Part shown: in pieces, positions 40,249 through 50,560 of the stretch
Layout of the letters: each line of letters begins with the position of its first letter
Position numbering within the stretch: position 1 is the stretch's first letter
The notes under the pieces: generated by a model
Database searches by the model: none
Seen by the model: only the letters and a program-made list of their open reading frames with translations
What the model was told of the DNA's origin: nothing
Position numbers and translations under genes: made by a program
NCBI RefSeq assembly: GCF_014805625.2
Contig: NW_023998464.1
Span: forward strand, 5,911,709-5,975,708
DNA length: 64,000 nucleotides
Direction: 5' to 3'
DNA from: Glossina fuscipes
Taxonomy: Eukaryota; Arthropoda; Insecta; Diptera; Glossinidae

Positions 40249-40534
40249 CCAAGTAACGCAATGATTTGATCGTACTCTTTTTTCCTGGACCTCCAATTTG
40301 AGATTTGCAAACAGTTTGCTGGGGATCGGATTTAGAGAGCTTGGTGGGTGGAGCAGCGACCCGGAATGCAATTTTTGCAAACCTTTGCCATCGCAGCCAT
40401 CAAATTGAGACACGACATTCTTAGTCCACTGCGAGTAAACGTGATGCCCATTTGGGACATAGCTTTCCGATTTCCAAATATTCGTGTAATATAATGAATA
40501 GATTGCCTCTTGATATCTTTAGGATGTCAGCTAT
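40249..40534 (-). mobile_element. Third mariner remnant with internal deletion
   Basis: Minus-strand 40424-40534 reads without interruption ADILKISRGNLFIILHEYLE followed by IGKLCPKWASRLLAVD, the second helix-turn-helix and WVPRLLT linker of mariner transposase. After only 69 bases comes LLHPPSSLNPIPSKLFANLK and LEVQEKRVRSN (40249-40354), equivalent to the HPPYSPDLAPSD..LFADLK stretch around the third catalytic residue. About 400 bases with the first two aspartates are missing, and the third catalytic region has decayed (S for D). Flanking minus sequence from about 40200 to 40740 probably belongs to it. No terminal repeats identified. Confidence 0.75.
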
Positions 40535-41492
40535 TTACTAAAACTTGGCTTTTTCGTTAAGAGAATAATTTCCAAAGAACAGTTGATGTTTGCTGGTGTC
40601 AACACCGTCACTAACGTCCATACCAAAAGTCAGCAAACCATTACTTTTTTCCTCGACGAAGACTTGCCATGTCCAACACAAAAACAGAGTTCATTCTAAC
40701 CGTCGCAATTTGGTTTGGTTTTCATTGTTTTGAAAGAAAGATAACGTCACTAAAACTATTGAAAGCCGTAAACAAATGATCAAAATTTTAAAAATAATGC
40801 AGAATTTGTTGTTACAGATTTCTGCTATGAGTTGGTCCTAAGAATTATCGATCGACGATTGATATAAAGAAACTTATGTTTTCAAATTTCATTACTGCTA
40901 TAAAATAAAAACAAAAAAAGATGTTGGCGTCTTGAAGGAAAAGTTTCCTTAAGCTTTAGTATCAATTCACTCGAAAGTGCAGCTGGTAATAAGATTCCTG
41001 AAGACGCCGGAAGAAAGTGTGGTGTTCGATATTTGCTTCAAAAAGTTTGTAAGCCAAATGTCAATTCAAACCAGCACAGTTGAATCGTGCCATTTCTAAA
41101 AAGAAGCCAATCAAACGTTGTTCTGCTTCTAGTGGAGTGATTTGCTGTGGAATAATAAATCTTTAAATATTATAAACAAGATTCTTTAATTTTTATAAAT
41201 GTTTTCACTAATTTTGTAAATAAAGTTTGCATTGGAAAGTTGTAATTTATTGGTACGCATCGAATCAAAGGAAGCAAAAACAATAAAACTAACAAAGAGT
41301 TTCGTTAAACAATTTTTGAGTAGCTTCAAATGTCCAACTTTTTCCTGGTGTTAGATTTTTTAAAAACATGAGGCAGTTTAGTTAAATAAGAACGATCATT
41401 ACTAGGCTGGGAGAGGGAATTCGACGACCCTTAAGTTTCGAAATGATTGTTTATGAGGTAGATGCGGCCTTCAATCGAATACATCTCATATG

Positions 41493-42341
41493 CAGGGGAT
41501 GGACACGATAATATGAACACTGCTGCATAGTACCACGTTCGTATGGTGGCAAAAATATTTTGGTTGGAACCCAGCGACGCTCGGTTTACACGCCATATAG
41601 TCTTCGTAATATTTCACTGTTATACGTTTTGTTTTGCGGCGGTTAATACAACCGATCATTGCAGTGTGATCTCGCAGACTTCGAAAGAGAGCAAATTGTT
41701 GGTGCTCAGTTAGTAGCAACGTCTCTGACGAAGCCGACTAAACTTTTTAAAGTTTCTCGAGCGACAAACCACAGTAATTGCGGTAAACTCAACGTTGTAA
41801 AATATCATCGGCGAAGAATAGTATTGAACGACTCAATATGAATTGACAGAGAGCGACGAGCATTAAAAAAGATTGTGGCCGGACATCACAAAGCTACCGC
41901 CGGCAAGATTGACAGCAATAGTTAACACTTACTTGAATAGGAGCTTGACAAAGGCAACATTCGCGGAAGGGCTGTAATTGCGAAGCGGTGCCACGATCAC
42001 AAAGCCTGACCACTTGGTGATTGAAAGAATATGGTATGGTCCGATGAATTATACTTCACATTATTTCCTACAAATGGTTGCCTTTATGGGTGAAGAATCG
42101 TAAAACAAGTCTACCATCCGCACTACCTGCTTATTACAGTCAAACAAGTTTCGTTATAATGTAGATGGATAGATGGCTCATTATGGTGTTCAGCTGTCTT
42201 TCTCGTTCACATCGCTGGCCGAATTATTACGAATGAATATTTCGACACCCTCAATAGTGCAGTTCTTACTAGTGTTAACATATTGCTGCTAGACGCTGCC
42301 ATACTCCAAAATGATAATGCGGCCATACGCACAGCAAAAGG
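41493..42341 (+). mobile_element. Tc1-like transposon relic, 3' end cut at Nup154 junction
   Basis: The plus strand has QCDLADFEREQIVGAQL (from about 41659), followed by SRATN and after a stop RERRALKKIVAGHHKATAGK, the N-terminal paired helix-turn-helix domains of Tc1-type transposase. Later come MVWSDELYF (about 42030-42060, first catalytic Asp region), AVFLVHIAGRIITNEYFDTL (42190-42250) and AAILQNDNAAIRTAK (42296-42340, the QDNAP.H region with the second Asp). Stops and shifts break the frame. A possible 5' terminal repeat with GGACACGATAATATGAACAC lies at 41501-41520. The final quarter of the transposase and the 3' terminal repeat are absent: the sequence changes directly into Nup154 coding sequence. 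Confidence 0.85.
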
Positions 42342-42342
42342 T

Positions 42343-43942
42343 CGACCAAAGTATATCTTGATCCTGTTGCGGAGTTGATGCTAATAGCAATGTGCCTTCG
42401 CTGTACTGAGCCGAATGAATCTGTCTAGGTTTGTTAAAAGTTGTGTTAGGTGCGTAGCACGGAGAAAGACGGACATAAATGAGATATAATCCTGAATGCT
42501 GCTTCGGATCTAGCGGACATTTAATAGACGAGGCAGATGATGGTGGCAAACTACTACTTGGGCACATGCCAGATCGTACTTTAGTACGTGACTGTTGTTG
42601 AGCAATCGGGGGTACCGATGGCAATATTTGACTCATACGTTGCATTTGTGTTAGTGTTAAAAATGTTATAGAAAAGCTTAGACGCACCCCGCATTGAGTA
42701 ATAGCTAATAAGTGCAAATTAGCACAATCATCTATGGAAAGAGGACATATAGATTTAATGCCCTTGAAAACTGTGGGGTCAACTGTTCTGTATGAAAAAA
42801 GAACAAAAGAATTATATTTGAAGTTGTTCTTATTTTCAAGTGTTGACTAACGTATTTGACAATGTTGCTAGCGCTTTGAACAATTTCATTCTGTGTGAGT
42901 TTTGCTATGCGTCGCATTGTGTTGCAGTCTCTATCCATATCCCAAGCTTCGATAGAACCTTTTTCGGTTAGAACATACAGTGATTGGCGACTATTATCGA
43001 TAGCCACATGCACAATAGGATTAATTTCTTTAAAAAAAGAAAAAGTCAAACCAGTTTTGCAGGAACAGTAGTTGAACGAAGAATACTTACTGAAAATACT
43101 TTTGAAAAACTAGGAACCATGTATGAGATAATGCTTTGTGAATGATTCACTTTCTCGCATCTTTTTCCAAACCACGTCGATTCTGCCTGATAGGCAATTT
43201 CGTAAAGATTACCATCGCGACCTCCAAGAAATATCCGGCCATCGTTACTACCCTGTAAAACATTAATGGCAACATTATCAGTGTCTAGTGTAAATATTGG
43301 TTTAATCATCAATTGAATTTCTTGGAATGTGGTTCTGCTCGGTATACTACGCGGGGGTGATAAAACAGTTTTTGTTGCATCGCCAAATGTGACTCCTAAA
43401 ATAGAAATTTCAGTCAAAAACAGCAAACGGCAAACCATACATAAACTTACCCAAAATTATTATTTCTATTGGAGTCGTTAATATCGTAAGGAACTTAACA
43501 TCGTGTATAAAAACACCTGCTTTTGGTTTTACCAAACCGACGCTCACGATTAAATGGTTTAATCCATCGTAATAGGCAACATCGCGCACTTGTTCGTATG
43601 TCCAAATCTATGGAAAAATAGGACATTTTTAAATTTGCTGCTTATTATTTATGCTTGTGAAAATTTACTTTACGTATATCTCAGAATCGATAATCAACTA
43701 TGTGCGTCCAATTTCAGGAGAAAGCCCCATCATGCACTGGCATTTTATGTCTGCATTAATAAATGAACATTATCATTAAATAAATATTCGTTATTTGGAA
43801 ACTTACGTTTAAAATGTTCTAATATTTCGGGTGGTATAGAAATTTTGGATATGGTCTGTACTTGATTTAACTGCTTATGGCTTATTGACAAACTGGACAA
43901 GGTCTGGTAATCGTAATTGTTGAGGCCACTAGCTGTAGCCAT
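42343..43942 (-). pseudogene. Nup154: Truncated nucleoporin Nup154 (Nup155 family) copy with nonsense and frame lesions
   Basis: Nup155-family proteins are scaffold nucleoporins of the inner ring of the nuclear pore. Exons on the minus strand: 43807-43942 (ATG at 43942), 43674-43750, 43451-43607, 43091-43395, 42852-43027 and 42343-42787 (cut). Introns have GT/AG ends, so this is a genomic and not a processed copy. Family-like stretches of the N-terminal beta-propeller include IWTYEQVRDVAYYDGL, VGLVKPKAGVF, NDGRIFLGGRDGNLYEIAYQ, STWFGKRCEKVNHS, YVLTEKGSIEAWD and LAITQCGVRL. Three lesions are visible: TAG at 43698-43700 where relatives have Trp (GR.WLTIDSEIY); a one-base frame conflict between exons 4 and 5; and another between exons 5 and 6. 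It spans about 430 residues where the family has about 1,370, and it ends abruptly at a Tc1-like relic after DQDILWS. No further Nup154 exon is seen in the 42 kb to the left. A real gene with sequencing errors is the main alternative. Confidence 0.8.
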
Positions 43943-45589
43943 ACCACGTTGTTCCTTTGTTGGCTGACACCCGCCATCTTTAAATTAGTTGTGGCAAAAT
44001 ATTAATCAACTGATAGAAATAATTTATGACTTACTGCAGTACTATTACTGTTTAACCCATTAAAATGCGCCTATTACCGACGTCGAACTTAAACTAAGTC
44101 GAGTCATTTATCTTTGCCACGTGATGACATGTTTGCACTGAAATAACATTCTGCATGATATAATCTCAGTGGCCGGCTGCGGTTGTGGAGGCGTCGGCGG
44201 TGTGATCACTTTTGTTATTAGATGCAATACTTCCTTTCTCTTTTATCCCAAATGTTGAATCAAGTCTTTAATATTAATGCGTAACCTAAGTTAAAGTGAA
44301 TCTAAACTACCGATGAATCATGTGTATGCAGTAAATAAATAAATACGAAATAAATATCCTTTAGGAATCGAGCACATTTTCCGACCGTTTGAGTTATTCA
44401 GCATATACGTTCAGAATCGTGTGTAATTTTAATAAGTGAGGATAAGTGAGAAATATATGAGATGGTCTAGATGGTCTGCTTAGATGAAAATAACGTCAGT
44501 TGGTCATATATATTCTGCTGCTCTCTATTCCTGAATAACGACTATGGTATAGCTTACTTAACGGTTGGTTCAATTTTTTACCATTCATTACATAGGGAAA
44601 GCATAACTGACAATATTGTAAAACTTTCTGTTACCAAACAAATCAATTGCTATTTTTTTTTTTTTTTTTGCTCTCTGTCAGAATCAAATATATGTCAATA
44701 AAAATGTGTTAGTTTTTAATAAAAAAGTTTTTTAAAAATGTTTTTCTATGCAATTTCTTTAGAAAGAAAAAAAGATAAAAAATAACTCGATCCGTACTTA
44801 TACAATAAAAGTCCAATTTTTTTTCTTAGTTGGTTTTTGCGCTTATTTCATATATGCTTTAACAGAAAAAAGCGAAAAATGCTCAAGTTTTTTTTCTTCA
44901 TTTATTACAAATTACGAACTTTAAAGTTTCTTTCTTTAAAACTATCTTATTTTGTTTTGTGAAAAAGAACATTTTTTAACACTGATATGAGTTCAACTTT
45001 TTTAGAGATATTGAAGAGTAGAAAGAACAAGCAAGAACGATATTACATCTGGCTGAGGTCGAAAGGTATCTCTTACAAATAGTGTAGTTTTTGAGGGAAA
45101 AAATCGTCTTAAGATCTGTTACGGAGAGACTTTATTTGAATTTTGTTAAAAAGTTCCAGGTTTTCTGGGAAGTGGAAAAACTTTTACAACTACTCGTCGT
45201 TGCGTTTTAATTAAATCAATAAAAGAATATAAGCAGAGTAATGAATAGAAAGTTCAAAAGAAAGATTTAGGGTTTTGTGAAAACTTTACTTAAGAATTGT
45301 TAATGAAAAAATTAGGTTGTCTATCAAAAGTTATTATTATTATTATTGACTTCAAATTTGAATCTTTTGTTCACCGTGTAATTACGTAGATGTGTTTTGT
45401 AGGTTCACCAAGGTATTGTTTTGAGAAAAATTTCTTTGTACCAATTGACTTGGAACGTTTCTCTTGAAGAGGTAATATTACCTTCTGAAACAAAAAAACT
45501 CTGACTGAATCATTTGTGGTGAGTGCAACCCTTGTTCAATCATTTTGATTGAGTACATGGCGAGACACTCTAACAGAATAGCGAATAAA
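43943..45589. other. 5' flank of the Nup154 copy, otherwise empty
   Basis: The first few hundred bases include a slightly more GC-rich patch (44165-44215) and may contain the former promoter of the Nup154 copy, but no definite core element is visible. The rest is AT-rich with (TTA)n at about 45332-45350. No gene recognised. Confidence 0.5.
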
Positions 45590-45640
45590 CTAGAGTTGGC
45601 TAGATTATTGCGAATGAATATTTTGCTACGTACACCATAT
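45590..45640 (+). mobile_element. Small Tc1-like scrap
   Basis: The segment GGCTAGATTATTGCGAATGA and the following ATATTTT resemble 42219-42245 of the Tc1-like relic (GGCCGAATTATTACGAATGA, ATATTTC). About 24 of 30 positions agree. Too short for certainty. Confidence 0.4.
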
Positions 45641-46488
45641 TGCCCCGAATCGTAGTCTCTCTCTATTTATCTATCTATCGCTATTGCTTTCTCTTTCTTT
45701 ATCTCACTGTCTATCTCCATTGGTATTTCTATTTCTGTTCCTATCTCCACTTCTAGCTCTATCTACAACTCAAGCTGTATTTTTATCTTTACACCTACGT
45801 ATATGTGTACCTGAGCGTCTATACTAAAGCATTCCGTTCGTGTTATTAATTATTTTTATATTCTTCAGTCCTCTTTTGACAAAACTGAAATTTCATTTTC
45901 TTTTTGCTTTTTCATACACCTACATATATTTATACATATAATTTCGTTCAATTAGTGGAGTGTGGGTGCACGTAGAAAATATTTTCAGCCCGAGGTGTGC
46001 AATTGAAAAATCGCTCTTAAGTATCAAACTTCTCGGATTAAAATGAGTATAATCTTAATTATGTTAACTTTTTATATCTATTCGAAATTTATTTTCGTAA
46101 ACATTTACTTAAAATCCATTTACTTTTGTCCTTTTTCTCTTCAGCTTGATTAATTTCCTTCTTCTTCTTTTTTTTTTTTTTTGGTTTTCATTTTACAATT
46201 TTCATATATGTTAGTGTGGTATTATAATAGAAATCAGTAAAGTAATGTTCTTATTACACGAGAGATGTGCTTGTGTTAATGTATGTGTACACACACATAT
46301 GTACACGAATCTATGATTTACAGCAAAAACTTGAATAAGATTTATGACATTGTCAGTGGCAAACAAATATGAACAGGGATACACACACGTGTACATATGT
46401 ACACACTCGCATGTGCGGTTGCAGTTTAGAGAGAATTTATGTATTGTAATTTAACAAACCCACAAAAACAGTGCTAGCAACATTAACA
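45641..46488. other. Low-complexity intergenic sequence
   Basis: Degenerate CTATCTAT/CTATCTCC tetranucleotide-rich sequence occupies 45655-45770. A T-rich run is at 46165-46182, followed by TGTGTACACACACATATGTACAC-like words. No gene recognised. Confidence 0.6.
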
Positions 46489-46560
46489 GTAGCAGTAGTA
46501 GTAGTAGTAGTAGTACTAGTAGTAGTAGTAGTAGTGGTAGCAGTAGTAATGGCAACAGTA
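46489..46560. repeat. (AGT)n trinucleotide microsatellite
   Basis: About 24 AGT/TAG triplets with occasional AGC, ACT and GGT variants. Confidence 0.95.
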
Positions 46561-47221
46561 AAAGTAGGATTAAAGAGAAAGAATTTTTAACTAAGCCAAG
46601 TCACTAGCAAGCATAAATGAGCATAAATGTGCCATATGCATTAAATGTTATATGTGTGAATAAATTTGTAAACATGGCTACGTGTATTTGACAATAATAA
46701 CAAAATGTTATTTGATTTTCGTTAAAAGCACTCAGTAAAAAATCACAACATAGGCTGAACAAGAGATTTATTTATTATTAAATAAATAATGCGATGATGC
46801 GTATAAAACGAACTTTCTCTAAAGCAAAGTTTTTTCTTAAACAATTTTGCAAACGCTCTTATATTAACTATAATTTATGAACGCTTTCATAAAGGTTTTT
46901 AGTTCTGAACTGTTTTTCTGGCTTCATAATTCATGTTAATTAAGTTTTTCTTCATTTTCATAGAAATTATGTCTGTCGCATAATTTGGCAACAAAAACAA
47001 TTTCAATTTCACGCATCTTAACTTTTTTTTTCTTTTAGCTTCTTCGGTAAAAACTTTGAACGTAAACTGAGAGAAGTTTTCAGAACCATGAACTGTGAGG
47101 GATAAATGTGAGTATCCTGTGTGAACGTTTCATTTAATAAACTTGCATAAATTTTATACAAAATGTCAACAAGTCTATTAAGTCAAAAATAACAAACTTG
47201 AACTTTCTATTCCCAGAATTT

Positions 47222-47416
47222 TTCTTTATATTATTATAAAGTTATTATTATGATTATTATCAGTAATTTCGCGAGAGAAATTCTAAGACTAAACTCTTAA
47301 AAGCACTAGCATCTAAGGCTATTGGCTTTTATTAAAAACTCTACCGCACTTGAGATTCGAACCCACGACCATTGACTTGCTAGTCAAGATGCCTCGCCTT
47401 CGGCTACTCAGGCGGA
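47222..47416 (-). mobile_element. tRNA-like SINE candidate
   Basis: Minus-strand 47415-47344 (72 nt) has tRNA layout. The ends CCGC and GCGG can pair. There is an A-box-like GAGTAGCCGAAGGCG with GG at positions 18-19, an anticodon-like hairpin TTGAC/GTCAA, and a B-box-like GGGTTCGAATCTC (47352-47364). The anticodon loop is six bases and lacks U33, so it is not an ordinary tRNA. It is followed by an unrelated body of about 100 bases and a tail of ATAATAATC-type repeats (about 47225-47265). A tRNA head, a body and a simple-repeat tail are the plan of a tRNA-derived SINE. A decayed single tRNA gene is the alternative. No target duplication was confirmed. Confidence 0.5.
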
Positions 47417-47425
47417 TATATCATA

Positions 47426-49919
47426 AAGTTAATAAAATATAATTCATTTAAACACACATACAAAAAAAGTATACATACTATATATAAACAAACAACAGAG
47501 CTATGAAACGCTTCGCAAGGCCAATCTTTGTTGTTCACGATTTTAGCCAATACAAAAATATTAGGCAATTTTTTCTTGAGTGCGTGTTAGTGACAGTTAG
47601 ATGTTAGAAGTCACCTTTTATGCTCCCCTTAAGACGACGCCACGAATTATTTGTATGAAGTTTTTGCTTAGTCGCAATAGGTATTTTACTTCAATATTTG
47701 CTATAGATGGCAAATTGTATAAGAATCATTAACCCGTTAACCTTAAAGATGATCTTAAAATCATTGTTTGCATCGGGCTGTGGTTTCTATGCCACGGTCC
47801 AGCACTCCACCTCAATTTTTCCAATTGCAATCGCTCAAAGGATTAGCGAACCTGATTTAGATTACTCGAAATTTTATACTGACCCAAAATGTAAAGTCTT
47901 TGTACAGTATCCGACATATATTTTAAGACATTACCAAGGTAAGGAGACAAATTTGCTACGGATTCCATTATTTGAATTATGATATTTTGATGCAATCGCT
48001 TAAATTGATGATTAAGATTAGTGACAAAAAGGAAAATATTGCACTCACACAATCTATCTTTTAATCATTGCCATCAGTCATTGTATAGCCCACCCTTGAG
48101 ATATATGTCTACTATAGTTTTGACCAATATATCCTATAATATGCAGATTACGGTTCTCTCTTGACATGTTTATAGACAAGCTAGTCGCAAACTCATCGAA
48201 TTTCACATTAATACCTGCTACGGATTCTAAGTTAAAAATTACACTCAGCTTTAATTCTCAATTCTGCGACCGCCAGCGAAACAACAAGCAAAAAGGAAAG
48301 AAGAGACATTGAATTGTCTAAGAATCTTTAGTTGTAATCAAAAACGATGTTATTTGTGGAATATCAAATCTAATGCACCCTCACCCTTTGAAAGCAGTCG
48401 TAAAAACGTTCCCTAAAACTAAGAAAATTGATCAAATAAACGTTTTTTGTGTGTTCGTCTGTGTGCGTGTGTGTGAATTTTGCTTTTAAGCATACTATTC
48501 CATATTTACGCTTTATCTCTGGTAATGTCAATGTATGCCAATGTGCTTATCTTCGAAGGTATCTATGCCAATGGAAGATATTTACGAATTGAAAAGATTT
48601 CCAAGAAATTTGCGATTTCACAAGCAAAGCAGGCTCAACGTCAAGCAGATAAGAGAAGCAGAAAATTTCGGTAACACCTAACATCTTAAGAGCAAAAGAG
48701 ATTTTTTTTAACTGCAAACGCGTGAGTTGGTCCATAAAAAATGTTTTGATGCAAAGCTTCTTGTAAATATTGGTATCAAATTTTTGCTTGCTAATTCCTA
48801 TTAGTTCTTATAATTAAAATAAAAATTTTGTTTTTTTTTTTTTTAATTTTGTGAACGGAGTTTGTGACGGACCGTCGTCACTTTCAAACTTACTTTGTAC
48901 ATTTCATGTATTTGAAATAGGGTTCGTTGAGGCGATGTAAATTTTCGCAATCATAAAATAAGGATGTGATCATGGACGGACCGTCGGGCGAAGGCAGACA
49001 GTTTGATTATAGACTTACAACCGAAACGACGTATTAAGAACATATTCAACTTTCGAGAATATGTCACAAGTCGCAAGATAGTTTTTTTTCATCTGCGGTT
49101 TGCATCGCCTAATAACACTGGTTTACAACAAAAGCGATATTAAAGTGGTTTATTTTCACTATTCCTTCAGGATATCAAACTTAATGCAAAATCAAAAAAG
49201 CTATTACCAGAGAGTTATTATTTCTCTTTATGACTACGGAGTGGCCACAATATATAGAATATACTCCATCATCATTCTTCTAATTTTCCTGTGGTATAAG
49301 TAAAGAATTTTTCTTGCATACTTTTTTATCAATATAACGCTTTTGCTAAACTATATTAAAGGGCAATGCATCAACCAGAGCACGCTGATCGAAATATGTA
49401 AAGAAGTATTCATTAAACATTCTTGTAAGTATTCAAGATGCCGCTTGTCGACATTTCTTGAGAAGCATTTCTCCCATATTTTATGGATCGTATCAACGCT
49501 TAGTGATTGAGTTTCTATACATAGAAACTCCCGTCCTGGTTTAATCAATCCAAGAGCCAAAGAATTTCTTGGTGATCATTCATCAAAATGGACATTTTTC
49601 ACTTCCCCTAGCTATATGCTTTAAAATTGCCGTTGTCTGTGTATATACGAAGAGAGCGAGTCGTTGCTGAAAGTAAATGAAGTGCATTTTGCATGAAAAA
49701 CTGGATTATATTCATCAATTTCTGACAATGTGTTCTTTATTCGATATGTTATACACAACTAAACGAAAAAAAACTCATATTCTAAATTGATAAAGCTGTC
49801 GCCTGTGTTACACGTTTTACGTTTTACAAGGCTTTATAAATCGCACTTTTAAAAAAAATGAAACGTAACAAAAGGACAAATCTTACTTTTGCTTAATTAT
49901 ATCCTGCAAATACACGTAA
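47426..49919. other. Intergenic, no gene recognised
   Basis: The longest frame (47707-47982, 91 codons, plus) has no recognisable domain and background-like composition; it is not called. The rest is AT-rich. Confidence 0.55.
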
Positions 49920-49929
49920 CATCCCGCAA

Positions 49930-50560
49930 GAATTGTAAGATATATATACCTGTTACTATACTTACGCTATTCAAAATCATTTTCTGAATCGATTTAAGCA
50001 TATCTGTCCATCTGTGTCCCTGTCCGTCTGTGGTCTGCCCACTTATTTCTTTTTTCGCTCCACAGGTCGCAGTTTTTGAGACGTTTTGATCAAAATTGAT
50101 ACAATAACAGATTGCTATTTTCAAAATTTCAGACAAATATCGATCGAAAGTTAGTGAAAAATTTAACTTGTATGGACCGATGTCTTCAATATGTGTTCGT
50201 AGGAGAGTTGACCCTAAATAGGGAAAACGGTATAATTTTTAATATTTCGACATGGGAACTGGTCCATAATAATAGTCTAACATAATAATCAACTGTAACA
50301 AATTTGGATCATGTCGGTCTGTTTTCGATCCCTAACCTCGCATACTTGTTCTGACGAAAATTATAATTTATACGACAAAAAGGTTTTTTTTTTTTGATAT
50401 GTTATGATGAAAGTTGGTCCATAGTAGCAATTTAACATAGAAGTGGACTATATATATATGTTTCGCCCACGTCTATTTTCCGCGTCATACTCCTTGTAAG
50501 GATACCTAAAAAAAGTACGTCTTTGTATGGTAAGAAAGTCTAATTTCTAGCACTTTGCAA
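49930..50560 (+). repeat. Dispersed repeat family A, copy 4
   Basis: It contains GAACTGGTCCATAATAATAG (about 50255-50275) and AAGTTGGTCCATAGTAGCAA with TTTAACATAGA (about 50410-50440), matching the GGTCCATAATAGCAA block of copies 2 and 3. Around 50005-50060 it has a CTGTCCGTCTGTGG..CTTATTTC stretch equivalent to 37040-37080. Two GGTCC blocks in one copy suggest internal duplication. Confidence 0.55.

Noticed and set aside
47344..47415. A functional tRNA gene
   Set aside because: The module has A-box-like and B-box-like motifs and pairing ends, but the anticodon loop has six bases without U33, and the acceptor and T stems have mismatches. Reported as a SINE candidate.
47707..47982. 91-codon plus-strand frame
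   Set aside because: No recognisable domain; frames of this length are expected by chance in 64 kb of DNA on six frames.
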